Source of the DNA: Bacillus infantis
GTDB taxonomy: Bacteria; Bacillota; Bacilli; Bacillales; Cytobacillaceae
DNA: 64,000 nt
Direction of reading: 5' to 3'
Assembly (NCBI RefSeq): GCF_020171945.1
Contig: NZ_JAIVAP010000019.1
Span: forward strand, 1-64,000
Part shown: positions 55,263 through 63,103 of the stretch, piece after piece
How positions within the stretch are numbered: the first letter of the stretch is position 1
Layout: every line of letters starts with the position of its first letter
The notes under the pieces: generated by a model
The model's input: the letters and a program-made list of their open reading frames with translations, nothing else
What the model was told of the DNA's origin: nothing
Database searches by the model: none
Translations under genes and position numbers: made by a program

Positions 55263-55308
55263 ATTTTATTTTTTTCTTAATATTGTGACAAGTCTATAAA
55301 AGGTCTTT
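55263..55308 (-). promoter_or_regulatory. Importer promoter with regulon operator 3
   Basis: On the minus strand TTGTCA (plus 55286-55291), 17 bases, TAAAAT (55263-55268). The operator at 55287-55308 begins AAAGACCTTT and ends GACTTGTC on that strand, overlapping the -35 exactly as operator 1 does. The remainder of the 351-base gap carries only a TATAAT at 55396-55401 for the plus-strand gene. Confidence 0.65.
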
Positions 55309-55473
55309 AATTCTAAATTATCAAAAAACTTATTTGCCTGCTTGTTCCCTCTTATGTACTTATCTAAATTCAAGCCCCTGTTACCAAAACCGTGTTATAA
55401 TACATACAATAAATTTCTACTTTATGTAAATTTTTCTCAATATTTGTAACTGAAAGGGAATGGGGGAAACTTC

Positions 55474-56103
55474 TTGGGTGGTTGGGAAAAGTTCAATCTC
55501 TTTTCAATTTGGATGCTAAAGGCAGCCTACTTAAATATCCTTTGGATCGGCTTTACTTTTTTAGGTTTGGGCCTATTTGGTTTGTTTCCATCCACTGGTG
55601 CCATGTTTGCCATTACACGTAAATGGCTGCAGAAAGAGCCGATGGAAAAGATTTTTTCTGCGTTTTGGAATACTTATAAAAAAGAATTTTTCACCCTTAA
55701 TAAATTTGGCTTGTTTTTTATTGTAATTGGCTATATTTTAGTTTATGACTTTTTATTCTTACACTTAAATGGCATTAACCTGCAATTATTACTACCGCTA
55801 ATTATCTGCGCGGCTCTTTCTTATACTATGACACTTCTCTACTTCTTCCCTGTTTACAATCAATTTGATTTAAAGTTTTTTCAGTATATCAAGCAATCAT
55901 TCCTCATCGGGGCAACATGTATAGTTGAAACAGTACTTTTATTCGTTACAGTGATGGGGGTTATCGTAACAGTGAGGTTAATACCAGGCATCATTCCTTT
56001 ATTTCCCGGAAGCGTACTGGCATTATTAATAACCTGGTGCAGCAATCGAGCCCTGCGGAAAATAGCAGCCCGCAAAAATATGATTAACAGTCCCTCATCT
56101 TAG
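55474..56103 (+). CDS. DUF624 (YesL-like) membrane protein, second copy
   Basis: 209 residues with about five or six membrane segments. The marker GLFPSTGAMFAITRKWLQ lies near residue 34. The start is TTG behind GGGGGAAAC. It is divergent from the importer operon and closed by its own terminator. As in the pectin island, a DUF624 protein accompanies a CUT1-type importer, so a transporter-linked role is likely, though undefined. Confidence 0.8.
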   Translation: MGGWEKFNLFSIWMLKAAYLNILWIGFTFLGLGLFGLFPSTGAMFAITRKWLQKEPMEKIFSAFWNTYKKEFFTLNKFGLFFIVIGYILVYDFLFLHLNGINLQLLLPLIICAALSYTMTLLYFFPVYNQFDLKFFQYIKQSFLIGATCIVETVLLFVTVMGVIVTVRLIPGIIPLFPGSVLALLITWCSNRALRKIAARKNMINSPSS

Positions 56104-56127
56104 GAGTGCCAAACGATTGGCACTCCT
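56102..56127 (+). terminator. Terminator after DUF624 gene
   Basis: AGGAGTGCCA pairs perfectly with TGGCACTCCT and is followed by TTT. The stem includes the stop codon's last bases. Confidence 0.88.
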
Positions 56128-56159
56128 TTTATAAAAGAATTTTAAAAATCCGAGGATTT

Positions 56160-56204
56160 AAAGACCCATTATAGTCTTGAAAAATCACTTTTTTCTTTTA
56201 GACT
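56160..56204 (+). promoter_or_regulatory. Regulon operator 4 with promoter for FAD oxidoreductase
   Basis: The 22 bases from 56160 (AAAGACC ... ATAG.CTTG) match operator 3 at 17 positions, in the same orientation relative to the gene. TTGAAA (56177-56182) then TAGACT (56199-56204) with a 16-base spacer is the likely promoter, so again the operator overlaps the -35. Confidence 0.5.
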
Positions 56205-56298
56205 TTAGTATAAATTCCACTGATTCGCCGAGTGCGGTTAAAGTTATACTCTATTCTTCTTCAGAGTATCGTGGATTCCCTGCCAAGGAGGTTAATAG

Positions 56299-57891
56299 AT
56301 GGATTTCAGTAAGCTTTATTATTATAAGCCCCTCCCAAAACTGTCTGCCGAAGTAGTGAAAAGTGATGTTATTGTATATGGTGCAACTCCTTCCGGCATT
56401 ACAGCAGCTATACAAGCAAAAAAGATGGGCGCCTCAGTGGTGATTGCTGAATTCGGACAGCATATTGGAGGGATTACTGCAAGTGGACTGGGTGCTTCTG
56501 ATTGTGGGGCAAAGGAAGCGATTGGAGGATTATCAAGGGAGTTTTTCCGTGAGTTGGGGAATTACTACAACACTGATGAACAATGGACCTTCGAACCACA
56601 GGCAGCTAAATCTGTATTTGAAGATTGGATAAATAAATACAAAATTGAGGTATTTTACAACCAGCATTTAGAGGCAGTAAAAATTATAGGCAAAAGAATT
56701 ACTGAAGCTATCATGGAGGACGGGACTGTATACAAAGGAAGTTATTTCATAGATGCCAGCTACGAAGGCGACCTGATGGCTAAATCTAATGTTTCTTACT
56801 TTGTAGGAAGAGAGTCAAACGCCACTTACAAAGAAACATATAATGGGATCCAATTCGGCCACCCGCATCATCAATTTGAAAAATGGGTCGATCCATATAT
56901 CGTTGAAGGTGATCCATCTAGCGGTTTTCTTCAAGGAATCACAGAAAACAATCCTGACACTATAGGATATCAAGGACAAGGCGACCATCGGATACAGGCT
57001 TACAATTTCCGTATCTGCCTGACAAAAAACAGGAAAAACCTAATTCCATTTCCAAAACCGCCTTCATACAGCAGGGATCGTTTCAAGCTATTGCTGCGTT
57101 ATATAAAGGCAGGGGTATGGGATGCCATGAATCTGCATACTATGCTCCCAAACGAAAAAACAGACTTGAATAACTATGGAGGATTCTCCACTGATAATAT
57201 TGGCCGGAATTATGAATGGCCTGAAGGAAGCTATGATACCCGGGAAAAAATATTTCAGGATCATTTTGTATATAATCTTGGCATGCTGTACTTTTTGGCT
57301 AATGATGATGAGGTTCCTCAAGGCATAAAAGATGAAGTAAGGAAATGGGGACTGGCCCGTGACGAATTTACAGATACCGGTAACTGGCCACATCAGCTTT
57401 ACATCCGGGAAGCAAGAAGAATGATATCAGACTATATAATGACTGACCATAATTGCCTGGGCGAAGCCTTGGTGACAGATTCAATCGGCCTTGCCTCCTA
57501 TCAGATGGACTCGCACCATTGCAGACGAATGGTCATAGACGGCAGAGTTTACAATGAAGGTGATGTGGAAATTCCGATTTCCCCCTACCCAATCTCATAT
57601 CGTTCAATCCTTCCGAAATCAAAGGAATGTACAAATTTACTTGTTCCTGTTTGTTTATCCAGTTCCCATATTGCCTATGGATCAATCAGGATGGAGCCAG
57701 TCTTCATGATACTCGGGCAATCTGCCGGCGCAGCTGCAGCTCTAGCTCTGCGAATGGGTTCAGCGGTTCAAGCAGTTCCATATGAACTCTTAAAAGAGGA
57801 GCTTGTCAAATATGGGCAGGTTCTTGAGTGGGATGAGACAATCGAGGATGACCCAGTCCAACGTATGGAATCGACATTTGGTAAAGAATAA
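56299..57891 (+). CDS. FAD-dependent oxidoreductase (FAD_oxidored type), second copy
   Basis: 530 residues. FAD motif VYGATPSGITAAIQA at about 26-40, then EFGQHIGGITASGLGASD and GGLSREFF, the PF12831-type signature. SYEGDLMAKSNVSYFVGRES follows near residue 155, and GQSAGAAAALAL near the C-terminus closes the FAD site. ATG follows AAGGAGG. It differs clearly from the one at 38913 in the middle third, so the two probably act on different intermediates. Transcribed alone from an operator-linked promoter. Confidence 0.82.
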   Translation: MDFSKLYYYKPLPKLSAEVVKSDVIVYGATPSGITAAIQAKKMGASVVIAEFGQHIGGITASGLGASDCGAKEAIGGLSREFFRELGNYYNTDEQWTFEPQAAKSVFEDWINKYKIEVFYNQHLEAVKIIGKRITEAIMEDGTVYKGSYFIDASYEGDLMAKSNVSYFVGRESNATYKETYNGIQFGHPHHQFEKWVDPYIVEGDPSSGFLQGITENNPDTIGYQGQGDHRIQAYNFRICLTKNRKNLIPFPKPPSYSRDRFKLLLRYIKAGVWDAMNLHTMLPNEKTDLNNYGGFSTDNIGRNYEWPEGSYDTREKIFQDHFVYNLGMLYFLANDDEVPQGIKDEVRKWGLARDEFTDTGNWPHQLYIREARRMISDYIMTDHNCLGEALVTDSIGLASYQMDSHHCRRMVIDGRVYNEGDVEIPISPYPISYRSILPKSKECTNLLVPVCLSSSHIAYGSIRMEPVFMILGQSAGAAAALALRMGSAVQAVPYELLKEELVKYGQVLEWDETIEDDPVQRMESTFGKE

Positions 57892-57902
57892 AAGTTGACA
57901 AA

Positions 57903-57925
57903 GGCCACCATTTTTTATGGTGGCC
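57903..57925 (+). terminator. Terminator after FAD oxidoreductase
   Basis: GGCCACCA pairs perfectly with TGGTGGCC around a 7-base loop, 11 bases past the stop. The T-run after it is weak. Confidence 0.7.
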
Positions 57926-57979
57926 TATTATGATTTTTATTAGCAATCCGCTGAAAGAGCCCCCAATTTTAGACGTTTT

Positions 57980-57994
57980 AAAGACAAGGCACTT
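57980..57994. promoter_or_regulatory. Partial regulon operator 5
   Basis: AAAGACAAGGCACTT matches operator 1 (AAAGACAAGTCACTT) at 14 of 15 positions; the second half is not well kept. It lies 161 bases before the secreted-protein start codon. I see no firm -35/-10 pair here. Confidence 0.45.
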
Positions 57995-58154
57995 TATATA
58001 TCCTTATATTAATTCAGAATTTTCTAAACTCTATCTGTATTAACTTCTATTTAATATCCAAAAATTGGAGGTGAACACTTATAAAGCTTACTCTTGAGGA
58101 TCAAGAGATTCTTTATCTTGTATCTATATAAAGATTATAGGAGGGTACTCCCCA

Positions 58155-61100
58155 ATGAAGTATTTGAATAAAAATTTCTTGTGTATTTTGCTTACTATTC
58201 TATTATTTTTAACTTCTCTCTCCATTACTCCCCTTCCAATTTCTGCTGATGATGGAATAGGCAAGGAGCTCTTGGTTCCAAATGGTGATTTTGAAACCGC
58301 ATCTTCCTCCACATCAGTGATTCCATCATGGGATTATTGGACTGGCGGATATCGTTCGGGTATGTCGGTATCAAAGGAAGTCGTAAATACAGGCAATCAA
58401 AGTCTGTCAGTGCAAAACACTGGAGTAGTTGGTTTGTTCAGCCAGGAAATATCAATAAAAGAAGGAAGTAAATATCAACTTTCTGCAAAGATTTATGTTG
58501 AAGAATTAAAAGGAAGGCCAGGAATTTGGCTTCGCTGGATAAATGAGCAAGGAAAGATTATGTCTGACACCCCGCAATATTTCGATATCAGCTCTTTTAA
58601 CGAATGGAAAAGTGTTGATATTAAAGCGACAGCCCCAGCTGGTGCCAAAGCTTTAAAGATTTTTATCTATCAAGCCTCGACAGCTAAAATGAAAGGGTAT
58701 TATGATGATATTAAACTATTCGAATTAGAATCAGACGTACTGGAATTTCCAATAAAATATGGAGAAACCATTAATCACGGTCCGGCTGCGCTTGCTGCAA
58801 AGTCACAAGGCGTAGCCATTGGTGAGGGTGAATTATATTACGCTACTAACGGCTCACCTTCAACCTTCTATGCTGCAAACGCTCTTACCGGCAAAAAGAT
58901 ATTCTCTCAAAGCCTGCCCGGGAATGATGTCATATGGGGGATGGTTATCGGTTCGGATGGCAATGTTTATTTTGCCGGTACTCAAAATGGCATCCTTTAC
59001 AGATACTTGGTTAAAGAGCAGCGGATTGAACAACTGGGAAAAAACCCTTCTGACAATTGGGTCTGGCAGCTGGAAGCTTCGCACGATGGGGTCATCTATG
59101 GTGCAACATATCCAAATGCAAAGGTTTTTAAGTTTGATATAGCCAGTGGTGAATTCACTGACTTAGGTACGTTTTATGACGGGCAGCAATATGCAAGAGG
59201 GCTCGGAATAACTAATGAAAATCTATATGTTGGAACAGGCACCACTGCCTACCTTATGAAAATGAACTTGGAAACAGGAGAGAGAACTGAAATCACCACA
59301 CCGATTACCGGCACCTCTACCCAAATATCAAATATATGGGAATATGGCAGCAATATTTTTGTTGCCTACGGAACATCTATGGTCACTATAGATAAAACAA
59401 CTGGAGAAGTTAAAAAAACTATGGGCTGGCAGGATGAAAATGCATTTGACGGTTTAATATCCCCTCCCTCTCCATATAACGAAAATTTAATTTATTATAT
59501 TAACAAAAACACACAGCAGTTATGGACATATGATATGAGAACGCATGAAACATCAAAAGTGGAACCTGCCATACAGCTGCCAGCTTCTCCTGCTAAAGCA
59601 ATCCGCTGGATTAAGGATGAGAACGGCAAAGACGTGCTGGCAATTCTTCATCACCAGATTGAATATTCCCTCTTTGATCCTGCAGAGAAAACGCTTGAAG
59701 TAAAATATCCTGAAGTGGATATGCAAGGCTTGCTGATGCAAAGCCTGGAAATTGGGGAGGACCAGAGGATATACATGGGTGGCTATCAAGGTTCCTTTGG
59801 CATTTTTGATACATCTATAGATAAATTCACGCTACATGAACGTGACCCTCACCAAATTGAAGGAATAGGCTTTCTGAATGGCGATGTCTATTTGGGAACG
59901 TATGGCGGTGCCAGAATCTTTAAATTTGACCCTGACTTGCCATTTAAATATTCTAATGGCAGTAATGGGGATAATCCGGAAATGGTTTATGATATGGGTG
60001 ATGACCAAAGCAGGCCTTTTACTTTTACATCAGGGGATAATAAGCTATTCACAGGAACAATACCTGATTACGGAAAGTTAGGCGGTGCCTTTACTATTTA
60101 TGATTCTGTCAATCAAGAATGGAAAACAATCCGTAACATTATTAAAAATCAAGCTATTATTGGCTTAGCCTACCAAAATGGGGTCGTGTTTGGCGGATCA
60201 ACAATATCAGGCGGGTTGGGGATAGAGCCTACTGAGACGACCGCCAAAATGTTCCAATATGATGTGAAAACAGAAAAGCATGAAGTCTTTGAACTTAATG
60301 TAGAGGGGCTGGCAAAGCCGGAAATGATTGGCGAGCTATCTATTGGCCCTGACGGGAAAGTCTGGGGAATCGCTTGGGGATTAGATGAAAAAGGTCAATA
60401 TAACTCTGTTGTATTTGCAATGGACCCCAAAAGCAGAGAAGTTATAAAAAGCACACAACTTTATAAGGGTGAAAACCGTGGAAGCCAATGGCGGCCATTT
60501 TTCCTTCGCTGGGATAATAATGGGTATCTTTACACAACAGCTGGCCGCAAGTTAACGGTCATAGACCCTGATACTATGAAAAGCAAACAATTGGTTACAG
60601 GAACTGTCCAACTAATGGATGTAGACAATGAAGGAAATATATACTATACGGCAGACCATAATTTATATCAATTGCCTGTTAAATTAGAAAAAGGTGCCTT
60701 ATCCGCAGAAAATAACGTGATTATTCAAGGAAGTCAGCAGCAGCTGGAGCTATCCGTCACCCTCTCAAATGGAAATGAAATCAATCTCGCCGGTGCGGAG
60801 ATTAAGTGGTTTACATCCAATCCAGTGGCTGCAACCATTAAAGAAGGAATGGTGCATGCAGCCAATGCAGGAACAGTAGAGATATTTGCAGAGGTCTCCT
60901 ATAATGGCGAAAAAGTGATCACTAATAAAATTACTATCACAATTCAAGCAACTGCCGAGAGCTTATTCAGTCAAATACTTGGATTAGAAGAAGAAGGTGT
61001 TCTTCCACACCCCCTTTCTAAGCAGCTGACAAACTCGTTAAAACAAGCTGACCATCATTACAGGAAAGGAAACTTAAAGCAAGCTATAAAGCATCTTGAA

Positions 61101-61199
61101 GAATATCGAAAACATCTGAACAAAAGCAGTATAGATGAAGCTGTTAAAAAGATCCTGCACACTAATGCAGATTCTATAGAGCATTCTTTTAAAGGTTAA
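58155..61199 (+). CDS. Secreted multidomain protein, probable polysaccharide-acting (CBM-like, beta-propeller-like, Big2-like, FIMAH-like)
   Basis: 1014 residues with a Sec signal peptide cleaved near residue 31 (ISA-DD). Residues ~36-198 resemble a carbohydrate-binding module (PNGDFETAS..., SGMSVSKEVVNTGNQSLSVQ, YYDDIKLFE). From ~205 to ~845 there are repeated units such as GSDGNVYFAGTQNGILYRY and SHDGVIYGATYPNAKVFKFD, as in a beta-propeller. Residues ~850-930 form a Big2-like domain (IKWFTSNPVAATI). The last ~80 (LPHPLSKQLTNSLKQADHHY, KGNLKQAIKHLEEYRKHL) match the FIMAH type found on secreted Bacillus glycan-degrading enzymes. AGGAGG precedes the ATG. Propeller folds occur in several polysaccharide-lyase families, but no catalytic residues can be named. 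Confidence 0.72.
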   Translation: MKYLNKNFLCILLTILLFLTSLSITPLPISADDGIGKELLVPNGDFETASSSTSVIPSWDYWTGGYRSGMSVSKEVVNTGNQSLSVQNTGVVGLFSQEISIKEGSKYQLSAKIYVEELKGRPGIWLRWINEQGKIMSDTPQYFDISSFNEWKSVDIKATAPAGAKALKIFIYQASTAKMKGYYDDIKLFELESDVLEFPIKYGETINHGPAALAAKSQGVAIGEGELYYATNGSPSTFYAANALTGKKIFSQSLPGNDVIWGMVIGSDGNVYFAGTQNGILYRYLVKEQRIEQLGKNPSDNWVWQLEASHDGVIYGATYPNAKVFKFDIASGEFTDLGTFYDGQQYARGLGITNENLYVGTGTTAYLMKMNLETGERTEITTPITGTSTQISNIWEYGSNIFVAYGTSMVTIDKTTGEVKKTMGWQDENAFDGLISPPSPYNENLIYYINKNTQQLWTYDMRTHETSKVEPAIQLPASPAKAIRWIKDENGKDVLAILHHQIEYSLFDPAEKTLEVKYPEVDMQGLLMQSLEIGEDQRIYMGGYQGSFGIFDTSIDKFTLHERDPHQIEGIGFLNGDVYLGTYGGARIFKFDPDLPFKYSNGSNGDNPEMVYDMGDDQSRPFTFTSGDNKLFTGTIPDYGKLGGAFTIYDSVNQEWKTIRNIIKNQAIIGLAYQNGVVFGGSTISGGLGIEPTETTAKMFQYDVKTEKHEVFELNVEGLAKPEMIGELSIGPDGKVWGIAWGLDEKGQYNSVVFAMDPKSREVIKSTQLYKGENRGSQWRPFFLRWDNNGYLYTTAGRKLTVIDPDTMKSKQLVTGTVQLMDVDNEGNIYYTADHNLYQLPVKLEKGALSAENNVIIQGSQQQLELSVTLSNGNEINLAGAEIKWFTSNPVAATIKEGMVHAANAGTVEIFAEVSYNGEKVITNKITITIQATAESLFSQILGLEEEGVLPHPLSKQLTNSLKQADHHYRKGNLKQAIKHLEEYRKHLNKSSIDEAVKKILHTNADSIEHSFKG

Positions 61200-61208
61200 C
61201 AAAAAACA

Positions 61209-61249
61209 GGCGGCCATAAAGCCGGAATGAATCTGACTTTATGGCCGCC
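61209..61249. terminator. Bidirectional terminator
   Basis: GGCGGCCATAAAG pairs perfectly over 13 bp with CTTTATGGCCGCC, between the secreted-protein gene and the convergent cwlJ-like gene. Confidence 0.9.
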
Positions 61250-61279
61250 CTACAATTTTGAGATCCGGATCCTTCTTTT

Positions 61280-61720
61280 TTAACCACTATAAACAGCCTC
61301 ACAAGTCCCTGCCTTCGGTTCATAATAACAATGATTCTTGAACTGGCCGGCAAATGGCTGATCATACCAGGTAGGAGGACAAGGGGCGTAAGGATTAAAA
61401 TACCAGAGAGCATATTTCCCCGGATGCTGTCTCCAATAATCAAGATTCTGTCTGGCTAATCTTCTCTCCGCTTCTCTTGCCCTTTGATAAAACACATTCC
61501 CCTTTTGGACAGCTTCAAAAGAAAAATTCCCGCCCTGCACCTGAAAAATGACATCCCGAACAGATCTCAAATCCTTAAAGTCCAAACAATTGGCTAAAAG
61601 ACGGTTCACAATTACATTTCCTACATACAGCATCCCCTGCTTGCCTTCCCCTTCTGCCTCTGCCCGCATCATCCTGGCCATCAGGTCCACGTCAGCACTT
61701 CGGTAATTCACTCGTGGCAT
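61280..61720 (-). CDS. cwlJ: Spore cortex-lytic cell-wall hydrolase, CwlJ-like
   Basis: 146 residues from the ATG at 61720, which has GGAGGTGAGA upstream; the longer frame adds 37 unrelated residues. It is a Hydrolase_2 (SleB/CwlJ catalytic) domain alone: DVDLMARMMRAEAEGEG with the catalytic Glu near residue 21, YVGNVIVNRL, VIFQVQGGNFSFEAV and ALWYFNPYAPCPPTWY. The length and lack of signal peptide are those of CwlJ, which is placed in the spore coat and degrades cortex during germination. Monocistronic; the expected sporulation promoter is not identified. Confidence 0.88.
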   Translation of the reverse strand: MPRVNYRSADVDLMARMMRAEAEGEGKQGMLYVGNVIVNRLLANCLDFKDLRSVRDVIFQVQGGNFSFEAVQKGNVFYQRAREAERRLARQNLDYWRQHPGKYALWYFNPYAPCPPTWYDQPFAGQFKNHCYYEPKAGTCEAVYSG

Positions 61721-61815
61721 ATTTCTCACCTCCATGACAGTGTATGATGGGATGGCCTGTTTGAATGTTAGTGTTTGTGGAATGGGGATGTCCTTTTTAT
61801 AATCAGTACGAAAAA

Positions 61816-61843
61816 AGCGAACAGCCGCCAAGAGCTGTCCGCT
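61816..61843 (-). terminator. Terminator after YxjG/YxjH-like gene
   Basis: AGCGGACAGC pairs with GCTGTTCGCT (one mismatch) and is followed on the minus strand by TTTTTT. Confidence 0.85.
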
Positions 61844-61850
61844 AAATATT

Positions 61851-62954
61851 TTATCCCCAAATCTCCTTAGAAATATCTACAATATACTTCAGCTTCGCCC
61901 ACTGCTCTTCCTCTGTCAGGATATTGCCGTGATGGGTAGAAGCGAATCCGCATTGCGGGCTGATGCATAATTGCTCCAGCGGCAGATATTTTGTGGCTTC
62001 TTCAACGCGCGCTTTGATATTTTCTTTGTCTTCCAGAGTGCCATGCTTGGACGTGAATACACCCAGCACCACCAACGGGCCGCCAGTTGGAACAAACTCC
62101 AGAGGACCGAAATCGCCGGAACGGTCATCATCATATTCCAGGAAAAATCCGTTTACCTTTTCCTTGGCAAATAATACAGGCGCAATCTTGGCATAGCTGC
62201 CTTCGAATGCCCACTTCGAGCGGTAGTTCCCGCGGCAAAGGTGAGTGGTTACAGTCAGATCCTCCGGTTTATCCTCGAGCACACCGTTCACAACTCTTAA
62301 TGCCAGGCTGATCAATTCCTCACGTGAATAGCCGCTGTCATTGAAAGGAATCTCCGGCGCATTCAGGCCGGTGATGTATACATCATCAAATTGAAGGTAG
62401 CGGCAGCCTGCATCATAGAATGCTTGGATGCTATCCTTGTAAGTCTGGATAATATCGTTCGCATATTCTTCAACATCCGGATAAATGTCAAGGTTGCGGA
62501 TGCCTGCGTTAAACAGCTGGTTCGGGCTCGGGATGGTCTGCTTTGCAACCGCACGGTCACCGACAATTTCTTTAAATTCGATAAAGTCTTTAACATGCGG
62601 GTGATCTTGATTGAATGAAATTTTTCCTGTGACCCGGACATCGTATCTTTCCGTTTCTTCCCCTTTGAAGGCAAAGCCATGATCCGGCACATAGCCCTCT
62701 ACCCCATTCAAATGCTCAAGGAAATCGGTATGCCAGAACCTGCGGCGGAATTCCCCGTCTGTGACAGCCTGAAGGCCGACCTCGATTTGCTTGTCCACAA
62801 TCTTTTTAATTTCTTCTGTTTCAATCGCATGAAGCTCCTGGGCTGTAATCGTGCCTTCCTGGAATTCCTTCCTGCTCTTATGGATCCTCTCGGGACGCAA
62901 TAAGCTTCCTACATGATCTGCTCTGAATGGTGCTTTAACAAGTGTTTTAGTCAT
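61851..62954 (-). CDS. MetE-C-terminal-like protein, YxjG/YxjH type
   Basis: 367 residues of the cobalamin-independent methionine synthase C-terminal-domain family. FRADHVGSLLRP at the start, VTDGEFRRRFWH near residue 65, YLQFDDVYI near 184, THLCRGN near 232 (zinc His/Cys) and SPQCGFAST near 333 (zinc Cys) give an intact metal site. Such proteins transfer a methyl group in methionine or thiol metabolism; the exact methyl donor is uncertain. ATG follows GGGAG. No S-box riboswitch is seen in the 149-base leader, though B. subtilis yxjG/yxjH have one. A LysR gene lies directly upstream in the same direction. Confidence 0.85.
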   Translation of the reverse strand: MTKTLVKAPFRADHVGSLLRPERIHKSRKEFQEGTITAQELHAIETEEIKKIVDKQIEVGLQAVTDGEFRRRFWHTDFLEHLNGVEGYVPDHGFAFKGEETERYDVRVTGKISFNQDHPHVKDFIEFKEIVGDRAVAKQTIPSPNQLFNAGIRNLDIYPDVEEYANDIIQTYKDSIQAFYDAGCRYLQFDDVYITGLNAPEIPFNDSGYSREELISLALRVVNGVLEDKPEDLTVTTHLCRGNYRSKWAFEGSYAKIAPVLFAKEKVNGFFLEYDDDRSGDFGPLEFVPTGGPLVVLGVFTSKHGTLEDKENIKARVEEATKYLPLEQLCISPQCGFASTHHGNILTEEEQWAKLKYIVDISKEIWG

Positions 62955-63103
62955 AGTGAACTCCCTCTCCCCAAAATTCGAAGGCTCTTATCTTTTAAAA
63001 AAATGCTGCCCTGGAAGTTGGCTTGTTTTAATTAAAGTAAGTGTAGCACAGGGAAATTCTTATAACGTAACACAATGTCGCTATGCCTTGTTATAGCTTA
63101 AAG

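Noticed and set aside
62955-63103. S-box (SAM) riboswitch before the YxjG/YxjH-like gene
   Set aside because: The 149-base leader is too short for a full aptamer plus terminator, and the expected conserved helices are not visible.
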